Assembly: GCA_001898505.1 (NCBI GenBank)
Contig: MKTZ01000016.1
Coordinates: forward strand, 176,374 to 240,373
Length of the DNA stretch: 64,000 bases
Source of the DNA: Sphingobacteriales bacterium 50-39
Lineage (GTDB): Bacteria; Bacteroidota; Bacteroidia; Chitinophagales; Chitinophagaceae
Reading direction: 5' to 3'
The position numbers were made by a program, and so were the translations under genes. Of this stretch, positions 55,402-63,878 are shown piece by piece. How positions within the stretch are numbered: position 1 is the first letter of the stretch; every line of letters begins with the position of its first letter. The notes beneath the pieces are model-generated. The model was not told the DNA's origin. It searched no databases and saw nothing but the letters and a program-made list of their open reading frames with translations.

Positions 55402-55443
55402 AAAAAAGTTTGTTACTTTGAAGGTGTAAATCTAACAGTTAAC

Positions 55444-57357
55444 ATGAGAAAAATTACTTTTTTATTTCTTTTTCTCGTCCTCTGTCAGTGGACGTACAGC
55501 CAGGGTAATAGTCAGGACAGCGCATGGATCCGCGACAACTACTATAAGATGGAGCGTTATATTCCCATGCGCGATGGAGTGAAGCTTTTCACTTCCTTTT
55601 ATATTCCAAAGGACACGACGGAGCGTCATCCTATCCTTTTGCAACGCACTCCGTATTCCTGTGCGCCATATGGTGAAGAAAAATGGAGAAATTTTGCCGA
55701 GCGCTATATCCGTTACTATCTCCGGGAAGGATATATCGTCGTCACGCAGGATGTAAGGGGACGCTGGATGAGCGAAGGCCAGTTCGTGGATGTACGTCCA
55801 TTCAACAAGAACAAGACCGGTACGGAGGTGGATGAAGCCAGCGATACCTATGACGCCATCGACTGGATGATAAAGAATATCCCGTACAACAATGGGAATG
55901 TAGGCGTGTCTGGCGGGAGCTATCCCGGATTTTATGCGGCCATGGCGGCCGCCAGCGGTCACCCGGCGCTCAAGGCTGTCAGTCCGCAGGCCCCGGTCAC
56001 GGACTGGTTCATGGGTGACGACTTCCATCACAACGGCGCTTTCTTCCAGATGGATGCATGGGACTTTTATTCTTCCTTTGGCAAGCCGCGGCCACAGCCT
56101 ACGACGGTGGGGCCTTCGGGGTTCGATGCTCATTCACAGGACAATTACCAGTGGTATCTTAAAACGGGCGCCCTGAAAAATATCATGAAGCTGACAGGGG
56201 ACAGCATTGCATTCTGGAAGGATTTGTACGCGCACCCCAACCGGGATGCCTGGTGGCAGGCTCGTAACGCCCGGGTAGCCATGTATAATATCAAACCGGC
56301 GATGTTGGTAGTCGGTGGGCTTTTTGATGCTGAAGATTGTTTTGGCGCCTGGAACCTCTTCAAAGCCATCAGAGCGCAAAGCCCTGCGACCAATAGCCAT
56401 TTGGTCATGGGCCCCTGGTATCATGGCGAGTGGGCTTCCAATGACGGCACCCACCTGGGCAATATACAGTTCGGGTCCAATACGGCCTTCTGGTATCAGA
56501 ACAATATCGAGATCCCCTTTTTCAATTACTACCTGAAGGGGAAAGGCGCCGATCCGCAGACAGCCGTCGCCACCATCTTTTTCACGGGCGAGAACCAATG
56601 GAAGAAATTCGCCCGGTGGCCGCCGGAGGAAGAAAAAGAGCAGTCCCTGTACCTGCAAGCCGGCGGAGGGTTGTCCTGGGAAAAACCTTCGGGTTCGGGC
56701 GCGGTGCAAGCGTCGGCCGGCCAGGCGGGCTATGATGAATATATCAGCGACCCCGCCCATCCTGTCCCCTATACGGAGGACGTACATTTCGACCGTACCC
56801 GGGAATATATGACGGACGACCAGCGTTTTGCCTCCCGCCGTACGGATGTCCTCAGCTACCAGACCCCGGTGCTTACCGAAGACCTGACCCTCGGGGGACC
56901 GGTGACAGCCAACCTCAAGGTCAGTCTCAGTGGCGAGGACGCGGATTTTGTCGTAAAGCTGATCGATGTTTTCCCGGATGATTTTACCTATGGCGACGAG
57001 GCTCCCAGGGCTCGCCGTGAACTACCCAGATCCTATCCAATGGGTGGCTATCAGATGCTGGTACGTGGAGAAGTAATGCGGGGAAGATTTCGCGAAAGTT
57101 TTGAAAAACCCGTACCTTTTAAGCCAGGCAAAATAGAAACAGTGCGTTTCTCCATTCCGGATGTGGCCCATGTCTTTAAAAAAGGGCACCGGATCATGGT
57201 CCAGGTACAAAGCAGCTGGTTCCCCCTAGTGGATCGTAACCCTCAGAAATTCGTCAATATCTATACCTGTGACGACAGCGATTTCCAAAAAGAGACCATC
57301 CGTCTGTACCATGACGGCGAATATCCGTCGCAGCTGGTCCTGCCGGTGATAAAATGA
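55444..57357 (+). CDS. CocE/NonD family hydrolase (secreted), copy 1
   Basis: A 637-residue serine hydrolase with a signal peptide (about 1-20). The alpha/beta-hydrolase domain has the nucleophile Ser159 in GVSGGSYPGF, the acid in LFDAEDCFGAWN, and the His in MGPWYHGEW. The C-terminal jelly-roll (about 430-635) has FVVKLIDVFPD and VMVQVQSSWFPLVDRNPQ. The family includes cocaine esterase, X-Pro dipeptidyl peptidases and glutaryl-7-ACA acylases, so it may cleave amides, esters or N-acyl amino acids. It is 37 nt before its paralogue. Confidence 0.92.
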   Translation: MRKITFLFLFLVLCQWTYSQGNSQDSAWIRDNYYKMERYIPMRDGVKLFTSFYIPKDTTERHPILLQRTPYSCAPYGEEKWRNFAERYIRYYLREGYIVVTQDVRGRWMSEGQFVDVRPFNKNKTGTEVDEASDTYDAIDWMIKNIPYNNGNVGVSGGSYPGFYAAMAAASGHPALKAVSPQAPVTDWFMGDDFHHNGAFFQMDAWDFYSSFGKPRPQPTTVGPSGFDAHSQDNYQWYLKTGALKNIMKLTGDSIAFWKDLYAHPNRDAWWQARNARVAMYNIKPAMLVVGGLFDAEDCFGAWNLFKAIRAQSPATNSHLVMGPWYHGEWASNDGTHLGNIQFGSNTAFWYQNNIEIPFFNYYLKGKGADPQTAVATIFFTGENQWKKFARWPPEEEKEQSLYLQAGGGLSWEKPSGSGAVQASAGQAGYDEYISDPAHPVPYTEDVHFDRTREYMTDDQRFASRRTDVLSYQTPVLTEDLTLGGPVTANLKVSLSGEDADFVVKLIDVFPDDFTYGDEAPRARRELPRSYPMGGYQMLVRGEVMRGRFRESFEKPVPFKPGKIETVRFSIPDVAHVFKKGHRIMVQVQSSWFPLVDRNPQKFVNIYTCDDSDFQKETIRLYHDGEYPSQLVLPVIK

Positions 57358-57394
57358 CCAAGGGGCTCTGGCCCCGTTCTGTAAATGACCTTAT

Positions 57395-59242
57395 ATGCGA
57401 AACCTTATCTTTTTATTCCTGCTGATAGCAGGCGACCTGACATGCAGGGCCCAGAATTTTGTAAAAGACAACTATACCAAGCGGGAAGTATACATCCCCA
57501 TGCGTGATGGGGTGCGTTTGTTCACCTCCATCTATATTCCGAAAGACCCGGCTCATGGTCCCTACCCCTTTCTCATGGAAAGGACACCGTATAGTGCCGG
57601 TCCGTATGGCGACAGTTCCTACCGGGGCAATCTTGGTCCCAATGCAGCCCTGTCCCGTGAGCCGTTCATTTTTGTCTACCAGGACGTGAGGGGGCGCTAT
57701 ATGAGTGAAGGCAGCTTCCAGGAAATGACGCCTCATAAAGAAGGTAAAAAGCCCGGCGATGGCCAGACGGATGAAAGCTCGGACACCTGGGATACCGTCG
57801 ACTGGCTGCTGAAAAATATCCAGGGTAACAATGGCCGGGTCGGTATCTGGGGGATCTCCTATCCTGGTTTTTATGCCTCCGCCTCGTTGCCGGATGCGCA
57901 TCCTGCCATTAAGGCCGTTTCGCCGCAGGCTCCCGTAACGGATGAGTTCATCGGGGACGACGCCAATCACAATGGAGCTTTCTTCCTGCTGGATAATTTC
58001 GACTTCGACAATTTCTTTGATATCGAGCGGCCCGCGCCGGTAAAGGACTATGGCCATAATATCTTTAATGCCGACATACGGGATGCCTACCAGTTCTTCC
58101 TGGACCTGGGACCTATCAGAAACACGAACAATCCCGAATATTTTAACAACAAGGGAAAGATATGGAATGAGTACCTGGGGCATCCCACCTATGACGCTTA
58201 CTGGCAGGCAAGAAATATCCGGACGCATCTTCAGCATATCCGGCCGGCGGTGCTTGTCGTAGGCGGGTGGTTCGATGCGGAAGATATGTTCGGCGCTCTG
58301 CGCACCTATGAAGCCATAGAAAAGCAAACCCCGCACAACGACAATCACCTGATCATGGGGCCCTGGACCCATGGAGGATGGGGCGCCGGCAACTGGCCGC
58401 GCTTTGGGGTCCTGGATTTCGGACAGAATGTCAATGACTATTACCACCAGCTGGAGACCGGCTTTTTCAATCACTATCTCAAGGATTCGGTCGATCCAGG
58501 ACTTAGTGAAGCCACTGTCTTTGAGACCGGCTCCAATCAATGGCGGCATTATGACAGGTGGCCGCCTGCGGCGGCCCATCCTGTGAAATTTTATCTCCGG
58601 GCGGAGGGAAGACTTTCCACGGAGGGGGAGGCGGCGACCGCGAGGGCGCCTGGCAAGGCTGCCGCCGGCAATCCGGCCTACGACGAATATGTCAGCGATC
58701 CGGCTCATCCGGTGCCTTATATCGACGGGGTACGTGGAGGAAGGGATAATCAATATATGGTAGCCGACCAGCGATGGGCCGCCCAGCGACCGGATGTGCT
58801 GACCTATCAGACAGACACGCTGAAAAGAGACCTCACTGTCACTGGAAGACTACGAGCAGATATCTTTTTGTCCTCTACGGGCACGGATGCGGACCTGGTA
58901 GTAAAGCTCATAGACGTGCTGCCGGACGGCTATCAGCGGCTGGTAAGGGCCGAAGTGTTCCGGTGCAAGTTCCGCAATAGCTTTACAAAGCCGGAGCCAT
59001 TGGTCCCGGGGAAAATAGCGGAAGTGGCGTATGACCTGAACGAGATCGCCCATACTTTTAAACAAGGGCATCGGGTCATGGTCCAGGTGCAAAGCAGCTG
59101 GTTCCCCCTGGTGGATCTGAACCCTCAAACTTTTGTCAATATACCTACGTGCTCCGCGGCTGACTTCCGAAAGGCTACCATCCGCATGTACCATGATGCC
59201 ACGCATCTTTCAGGGATCACGCTGCCCGTGATAAGTCAATAA
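57395..59242 (+). CDS. CocE/NonD family hydrolase (secreted), copy 2
   Basis: A 615-residue paralogue of the preceding gene with signal peptide (about 1-19, CRAQ). Nucleophile Ser155 is in GIWGISYPGFY, the acid in WFDAEDMFGAL, and the His in MGPWTHGGW. The jelly-roll end has DLVVKLIDVLPD and VMVQVQSSWFPLVDLNPQ. It shares PQAPVTD and YDEYxSDPAHPVPY with copy 1, which indicates tandem duplication and divergence. Both probably act in the periplasm on a related pair of substrates. Confidence 0.92.
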   Translation: MRNLIFLFLLIAGDLTCRAQNFVKDNYTKREVYIPMRDGVRLFTSIYIPKDPAHGPYPFLMERTPYSAGPYGDSSYRGNLGPNAALSREPFIFVYQDVRGRYMSEGSFQEMTPHKEGKKPGDGQTDESSDTWDTVDWLLKNIQGNNGRVGIWGISYPGFYASASLPDAHPAIKAVSPQAPVTDEFIGDDANHNGAFFLLDNFDFDNFFDIERPAPVKDYGHNIFNADIRDAYQFFLDLGPIRNTNNPEYFNNKGKIWNEYLGHPTYDAYWQARNIRTHLQHIRPAVLVVGGWFDAEDMFGALRTYEAIEKQTPHNDNHLIMGPWTHGGWGAGNWPRFGVLDFGQNVNDYYHQLETGFFNHYLKDSVDPGLSEATVFETGSNQWRHYDRWPPAAAHPVKFYLRAEGRLSTEGEAATARAPGKAAAGNPAYDEYVSDPAHPVPYIDGVRGGRDNQYMVADQRWAAQRPDVLTYQTDTLKRDLTVTGRLRADIFLSSTGTDADLVVKLIDVLPDGYQRLVRAEVFRCKFRNSFTKPEPLVPGKIAEVAYDLNEIAHTFKQGHRVMVQVQSSWFPLVDLNPQTFVNIPTCSAADFRKATIRMYHDATHLSGITLPVISQ

Positions 59243-59334
59243 GGAGTGAAGAACTTTTTTTTGTTGTATTCCCTTGCATTCGCTAACTTGGATGAGCTCT
59301 CTGGCATTTATATTGCTCATCTAAATCATCGCAC

Positions 59335-59721
59335 ATGGAATCAACTATCTCCATCGAACAGTTTCGGGAGGAGTTGCAATCATGGAAACATGAGCTCTCC
59401 TCCATCAAACAAGAGATCCGTTACTTTGAACAACATTTAGAGCAGCTCTCCACCAAACGTCTCCCCAAAGATCTTTTAGCCGAGGTAGAACACTTTCAAA
59501 ATCTCTTCATTTGCCAAAAGGAAGTCATCGACAAACTCCGTCACGATCTTCCCGATTCACGTTACAAACAAGAAAATATCTTTCATGCGCTGCGCCAGAT
59601 GAATGAGGAATCCAACTGGGAATCTTCCAATGAGGACCTGGAAGGGCGCATGAATACTTTCCGAAGGATATATATTGAGATAAAACAGGATTTTCACCGG
59701 TTTGAGGCTGAATGGATGTAA
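59335..59721 (+). CDS. Small coiled-coil hypothetical protein
   Basis: A 128-residue soluble protein with strong heptad-like helices throughout and no signal peptide. Residues 8-50 and 95-128 look like coiled coils. I recognise no family. It ends 16 nt before the GH20-GH29 start, so the two may be co-transcribed. A 7-bp inverted repeat GATGAGC / GCTCATC (59291-59321) lies upstream. Confidence 0.55.
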   Translation: MESTISIEQFREELQSWKHELSSIKQEIRYFEQHLEQLSTKRLPKDLLAEVEHFQNLFICQKEVIDKLRHDLPDSRYKQENIFHALRQMNEESNWESSNEDLEGRMNTFRRIYIEIKQDFHRFEAEWM

Positions 59722-59737
59722 GTTCTTACATTCGCAC

Positions 59738-62734
59738 ATGCAAATTCTCAGACCTGTACTATTCCTAGCCTTTTTATGCGCGGGCCTGTCAGCTATTGCT
59801 CAAGAGCCCGAACTATCCATCATTCCGAAGCCTGTAAGCGCCCAGATCCAGTCGGGGTCCTTTACGATGGACCCCCATGTGGTATTGGTTGCCGACAGTA
59901 CGGATAGTCCTCCTATCAATTTTTTTAACGATTATCTCCAGGAGATATACGGGTTTCGCCTGCGTGTGGTCCGTGAAGACCAGCAGCCGGCTTCCGGCTA
60001 TATCCGCCTGTATAACCATCCTGACAGGAACCCTGGCATCGTGCCCGGGCCGGAAGGGCGTTATACATTAAAAGTAGCCCCTGCATCTATCGTCATCCGT
60101 GGGGACACACATGTCGGCGTCTTTTATGGTATCCAGACGTTGATACAGCTGTTGCCGCTGAAACCTTATGTCATGCTGGGCACAGGCCCTGCCGTACGGA
60201 CCTCTCACAATGAGGGCTACAAGATACCCGCGGTGTCTATCGAAGACTACCCCAGATTTGCCTACCGCGGACTGATGCTGGACGTAGGGCGTCATTTTTT
60301 CCCCGTGGAGTTCGTGAAAAAATACATCGACTACATCGCCCTTCACAAGATGAATTATTTCCACTGGCATCTCACCGAGGACCAGGGCTGGCGCATCGAG
60401 ATCAAAAAATATCCACGTCTGACAGAGGTCGGCGCCTGGCGCAGCGGGACTATCATCGGGCATCATCCCGGCACGGGTAATGACAGCACCCCGCATGGCG
60501 GCTTCTATACACAGGAGCAGATAAAGGAAGTGGTAAAATATGCGGCGGACAGATATATTACTATCCTACCGGAAATAGAACTTCCAGGTCATAGCTCGGC
60601 TGCACTGACGGCTTATCCCTGGCTCGGCTGCACAGGCGGTCCTTATCATGTTCAGCAGACATGGGGCGTATTCAGGGATGTATACTGCGGCGGCAATGAC
60701 AGCGTCTTCCAGTTCCTGGAGGATGTGCTGGATGAGGTGCTCCCTCTCTTCCCCGGCAAATACATTCACATCGGAGGCGACGAATGTCCAAAGGACAGCT
60801 GGAAAGCCTGTCCCAAATGTCAGCGTCGTATAAAGGAAAATGGGTTAAAGAATGAGGAAGGGCTTCAGAGCTATTTTGTACAACGCATCGAAAAATATAT
60901 CAACTCCAAAGGCAAACAGATCATTGGCTGGGACGAGATACTGGAAGGCGGATTGGCGCCGAATGCTTCCGTCATGAGCTGGAGAGGCGAACAGGGTGGC
61001 ATCGAAGCGGCCAAACAAAATCACGATGTTGTCATGACGCCGGGAGAATATGTTTATTTTGACCATGCCCAGCTGCAGAACGACGACTCGCTCACCATCG
61101 GCGGCTATTTACCTGTCAACAAGGTGTATCAGTATGAGCCTGTGCCAAAAGGGCTCACCGAAGACGAGGCCAAACATATCAAGGGCGCACAAGCCAATCT
61201 CTGGACGGAGTATATCACCAATCCCCGGAAGATCGAATACATGATATTCCCCCGGCTCAGCGCCCTTAGCGAAGTGTTGTGGAGTCCCAAGGAGCAACGC
61301 AGCTGGCCCGACTTTGAACGCAGGCTGCAAACACAATATGTACGCTATCAACTCTGGCATGCCAATTACTACCGGGCCTATATGCCGCCGGCGGACACGC
61401 TGGTGCGTCAGAAATTGGCGCAATGGCAGGATAGTAAGTTCGGTCTGCTGATGCACTGGGGCACTTATAGCCAATGGGGTATCGTAGAAAGCTGGAGCAT
61501 CTGTCCCGAAGACGAAGGCTGGACCGTGAGAAGAGGTCCTCACAGCGGCAATTACTTCGATTATCTCACGGCCTATAAGAACCTGCAGACGACCTTTAAT
61601 CCCACGCGTTTCGATCCGGCCAAATGGGCTGCCGCAGCCAAAGCAGCGGGTATGAAGTACGTGGTCTTTACGACCAAACACCATGACGGGTTCTGTATGT
61701 TCGACACGAAACAAACGGATTATAAGATCACTTCGCCGAAGACGCCTTTTTCCTCCAATCCTCGCGCCAATGTCGCCAGGGAAATATTCGACGCCTTCCG
61801 GAAAGAGGGTTTTATGACCGGAGCTTATTTTTCCAAGCCCGACTGGAATTCGGATCAGTACTGGTGGCCTTATTTTCCTCCTAAGGACAGGAACGTGAAT
61901 TATGACCCGGCCAAGCATCCTGACCGCTGGCAGGGCTTTAAGGACTATACTTACAAACAGATAGAGGAGCTGATGACCGGATATGGCCGGATGGACCTTC
62001 TCTGGCTGGATGGTGGCTGGGTAAGGCCCCTGAATACGATAGACCCCGGCGTCGACTGGCAGCGAAGCATCACGTATGACCAGGACATCGATATGGCCCG
62101 TATAGCAGGTATGGCAAGATCACATCAGCCGGGACTTCTTGTAGTGGACCGTAGCGTACCAGGAGAGTTTGAAAATTACACTACTCCAGAGCAACAGGTG
62201 CCTACCCACCCTATGGAGGACCCTTGGGAATCCTGTATCACCATGGGTAATTCCTGGAGCTATGTGCCGAACGATCATTATAAATCCGCCGGCCAGCTTA
62301 TAAGTCTGTTGGTAAAGATCGTATCCCGTGGCGGCAATCTCCTGCTGAACGTAGGTCCTTCCCCGGATGGCGAGTGGGATGATACGGCTTACAGCCGGCT
62401 GCAGGAGATAGGAGCCTGGATGAAGATCAATTCGGAAGGTATCTATGACAGTAAACCCTGCCGCCCTTATGCGTCGGGTGACAATATCTATCTCACCCAG
62501 TCAAAGGATGACGCCAATATCTATGCCTTTTATACAGGGGATGCGGTAACACTGCCCGCTGAAGTAGCTATCGACGGATTAAAGCCGGTGCATATCAGCC
62601 GTATCACGTTGCTGGGATATAAGGATAAATTGAAGTGGAAGCAGGATGGAAGAAAGCTGAGGATCACTATTCCGACGACGTTGCAGAATAAAGTGGTGGG
62701 GCAACATGCGGTGACATTCAAGATCGTTAAATAA
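59738..62734 (+). CDS. Bifunctional GH20 beta-hexosaminidase / GH29 alpha-L-fucosidase
   Basis: A 998-residue exported two-enzyme fusion. I chose the ATG at 59738, which starts a signal peptide (about 1-22, AIAQ); the frame opens at 59702. Residues about 25-145 are the GH20 N-terminal domain. Residues 150-500 form the GH20 barrel with FHWHLTEDQGW and the catalytic Asp348-Glu349 in HIGGDECP. Residues about 555-920 form a GH29 domain with FGLLMHWGTYSQWG, TTKHHDGF, the likely nucleophile Asp758 in LLWLDGGW, and PWESCITMGNSWSY. A C-terminal beta-domain follows. Together they could strip fucose and GlcNAc/GalNAc from complex glycans. It is next to FecR and SusD. Confidence 0.9.
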   Translation: MQILRPVLFLAFLCAGLSAIAQEPELSIIPKPVSAQIQSGSFTMDPHVVLVADSTDSPPINFFNDYLQEIYGFRLRVVREDQQPASGYIRLYNHPDRNPGIVPGPEGRYTLKVAPASIVIRGDTHVGVFYGIQTLIQLLPLKPYVMLGTGPAVRTSHNEGYKIPAVSIEDYPRFAYRGLMLDVGRHFFPVEFVKKYIDYIALHKMNYFHWHLTEDQGWRIEIKKYPRLTEVGAWRSGTIIGHHPGTGNDSTPHGGFYTQEQIKEVVKYAADRYITILPEIELPGHSSAALTAYPWLGCTGGPYHVQQTWGVFRDVYCGGNDSVFQFLEDVLDEVLPLFPGKYIHIGGDECPKDSWKACPKCQRRIKENGLKNEEGLQSYFVQRIEKYINSKGKQIIGWDEILEGGLAPNASVMSWRGEQGGIEAAKQNHDVVMTPGEYVYFDHAQLQNDDSLTIGGYLPVNKVYQYEPVPKGLTEDEAKHIKGAQANLWTEYITNPRKIEYMIFPRLSALSEVLWSPKEQRSWPDFERRLQTQYVRYQLWHANYYRAYMPPADTLVRQKLAQWQDSKFGLLMHWGTYSQWGIVESWSICPEDEGWTVRRGPHSGNYFDYLTAYKNLQTTFNPTRFDPAKWAAAAKAAGMKYVVFTTKHHDGFCMFDTKQTDYKITSPKTPFSSNPRANVAREIFDAFRKEGFMTGAYFSKPDWNSDQYWWPYFPPKDRNVNYDPAKHPDRWQGFKDYTYKQIEELMTGYGRMDLLWLDGGWVRPLNTIDPGVDWQRSITYDQDIDMARIAGMARSHQPGLLVVDRSVPGEFENYTTPEQQVPTHPMEDPWESCITMGNSWSYVPNDHYKSAGQLISLLVKIVSRGGNLLLNVGPSPDGEWDDTAYSRLQEIGAWMKINSEGIYDSKPCRPYASGDNIYLTQSKDDANIYAFYTGDAVTLPAEVAIDGLKPVHISRITLLGYKDKLKWKQDGRKLRITIPTTLQNKVVGQHAVTFKIVK

Positions 62735-62737
62735 AAA

Positions 62738-62765
62738 AAGAGCGGAGATCAACTCCGCTCTTTTT
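62738..62765. terminator. Bidirectional terminator between the GH20-GH29 gene and fecR
   Basis: A stem AGAGCGGAG / CTCCGCTCT with A/T-rich flanks giving T-runs on both strands. It separates two convergent genes. Confidence 0.85.
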
Positions 62766-62774
62766 CTTTCATGC

Positions 62775-63770
62775 TTAGTTTTGAATGATGCGGATCTCGC
62801 CGTCACGTCTAATTATCTTGCATTCCGTCGTAAGTTCCAGGGCCTTTAACAGAACGTCGAGGTTATCATTGGCCATAACGCCGCCGACCGTCTTGCGTTC
62901 GATGGTATCTCCTTCCAGCCGCACGGTGACGCCGTATTGTTCCTTTATGATCGCCGCCACCTCTTTTAACGAAGTGTTGTTGAAGAACAGACTATGTTCT
63001 TTCCAGGCGGTGACGCTATCCATCCTTACCACTCTTTTTGCCAGGCGCTGGCGATCGTATTCTACAAAGTCGCCGGGCTTCATTTGCAGATCCTCTCCAC
63101 CGGCTGTATGCAGCAGCACGCTCCCTTCCTTCAACAGCACGTTGGCCTTTTCGTCCCGGCAGATGACGTTGAATTTGGTGCCGGTGACAATGATATCTAA
63201 ATCCCGGGTGTGTACGATAAAGCGGCTCTTTAGCGGCGTCTTCCGGACATGAAAAAAAGCTTCTCCTGAAAGCCATACTTCCCTATCCGTCCCGTCCGTC
63301 CATCCGGAAGAATACCGAACGCTGCTGTTAGCATTTACCATCACCTCGCTCCCGTCCGGGAGGCTGTTGTCTTTCACTTCACCATAGGCGGTATGCCATT
63401 CAGCCCGCCGTTGGGTGGTATAATAAATGCCCGCCACCCCCACTGCCAGGATGACAATAGAGGCCGCAGCGATCCATCCCCATCTGCGAGGGGACGAGAA
63501 AGGTGCAATACGACCTTTGGCTGCTGCCTTGCGTATCTTTTCCAGCAGGATCCTTTCACTCCGGGAGACCTGTTCCCGGGTGAATGATTCTTCCTTTAAG
63601 GTTAGTGAGGATAGAAAATCTACTGCCTGCTGTATACGATGACTGCTGCCCGGATGGTCCTCGATCCATTGCTCCCATTGCCTAATGGACCGGACATCCG
63701 TCCTAAAATACCAGGAGAGAAAGGTCTCGTCGCATAAAAGATCTTCCGTCCCCGGGATGCTTTTCGACAT
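62775..63770 (-). CDS. FecR family anti-sigma factor
   Basis: A 331-residue membrane anti-sigma factor. The cytoplasmic N-terminus (about 1-95) is followed by a transmembrane helix (about 98-118), a periplasmic FecR domain (about 135-235, with DGSEVMVNANSSVRYSSGW) and a C-terminal DUF4974 domain (about 255-330). Such proteins receive a signal from a TonB-dependent receptor and release an ECF sigma factor. No sigma gene is adjacent in the window. A SusD gene ends 109 nt upstream on the same strand, so this FecR may belong to a Sus-type locus running into the window. Confidence 0.92.
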   Translation of the reverse strand: MSKSIPGTEDLLCDETFLSWYFRTDVRSIRQWEQWIEDHPGSSHRIQQAVDFLSSLTLKEESFTREQVSRSERILLEKIRKAAAKGRIAPFSSPRRWGWIAAASIVILAVGVAGIYYTTQRRAEWHTAYGEVKDNSLPDGSEVMVNANSSVRYSSGWTDGTDREVWLSGEAFFHVRKTPLKSRFIVHTRDLDIIVTGTKFNVICRDEKANVLLKEGSVLLHTAGGEDLQMKPGDFVEYDRQRLAKRVVRMDSVTAWKEHSLFFNNTSLKEVAAIIKEQYGVTVRLEGDTIERKTVGGVMANDNLDVLLKALELTTECKIIRRDGEIRIIQN

Positions 63771-63852
63771 ACAAAATATAGTTTCCTCTATTTTCTGTGC
63801 TCCCGGAGGACGTCCTGTAATGCCCGTTTATTAACTTTTTTTAACAATCGAG

Positions 63853-63867
63853 GGCCCAAAACGGGCC
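63853..63867 (-). terminator. Weak hairpin after the SusD gene
   Basis: GGCCC-AAAAC-GGGCC stem of 5 bp. No strong T-run follows on the minus strand, so termination is doubtful. Confidence 0.3.
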
Positions 63868-63878
63868 GGAGCTTCGAA

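Noticed and set aside
57413..58753. Long open frame (446 codons) opposite the second CocE gene
   Set aside because: Antisense to a clear enzyme with intact catalytic motifs; the translation has no recognisable domain.
61109..61918. 269-codon frame opposite the GH20-GH29 fusion
   Set aside because: Antisense shadow of a conserved enzyme.
59702..62734. GH20-GH29 fusion as a sequencing or assembly artefact
   Set aside because: The frame is continuous with no stop or shift, the linker is smooth, and both domains are complete. An artefact would not be expected to leave both active sites intact in frame.
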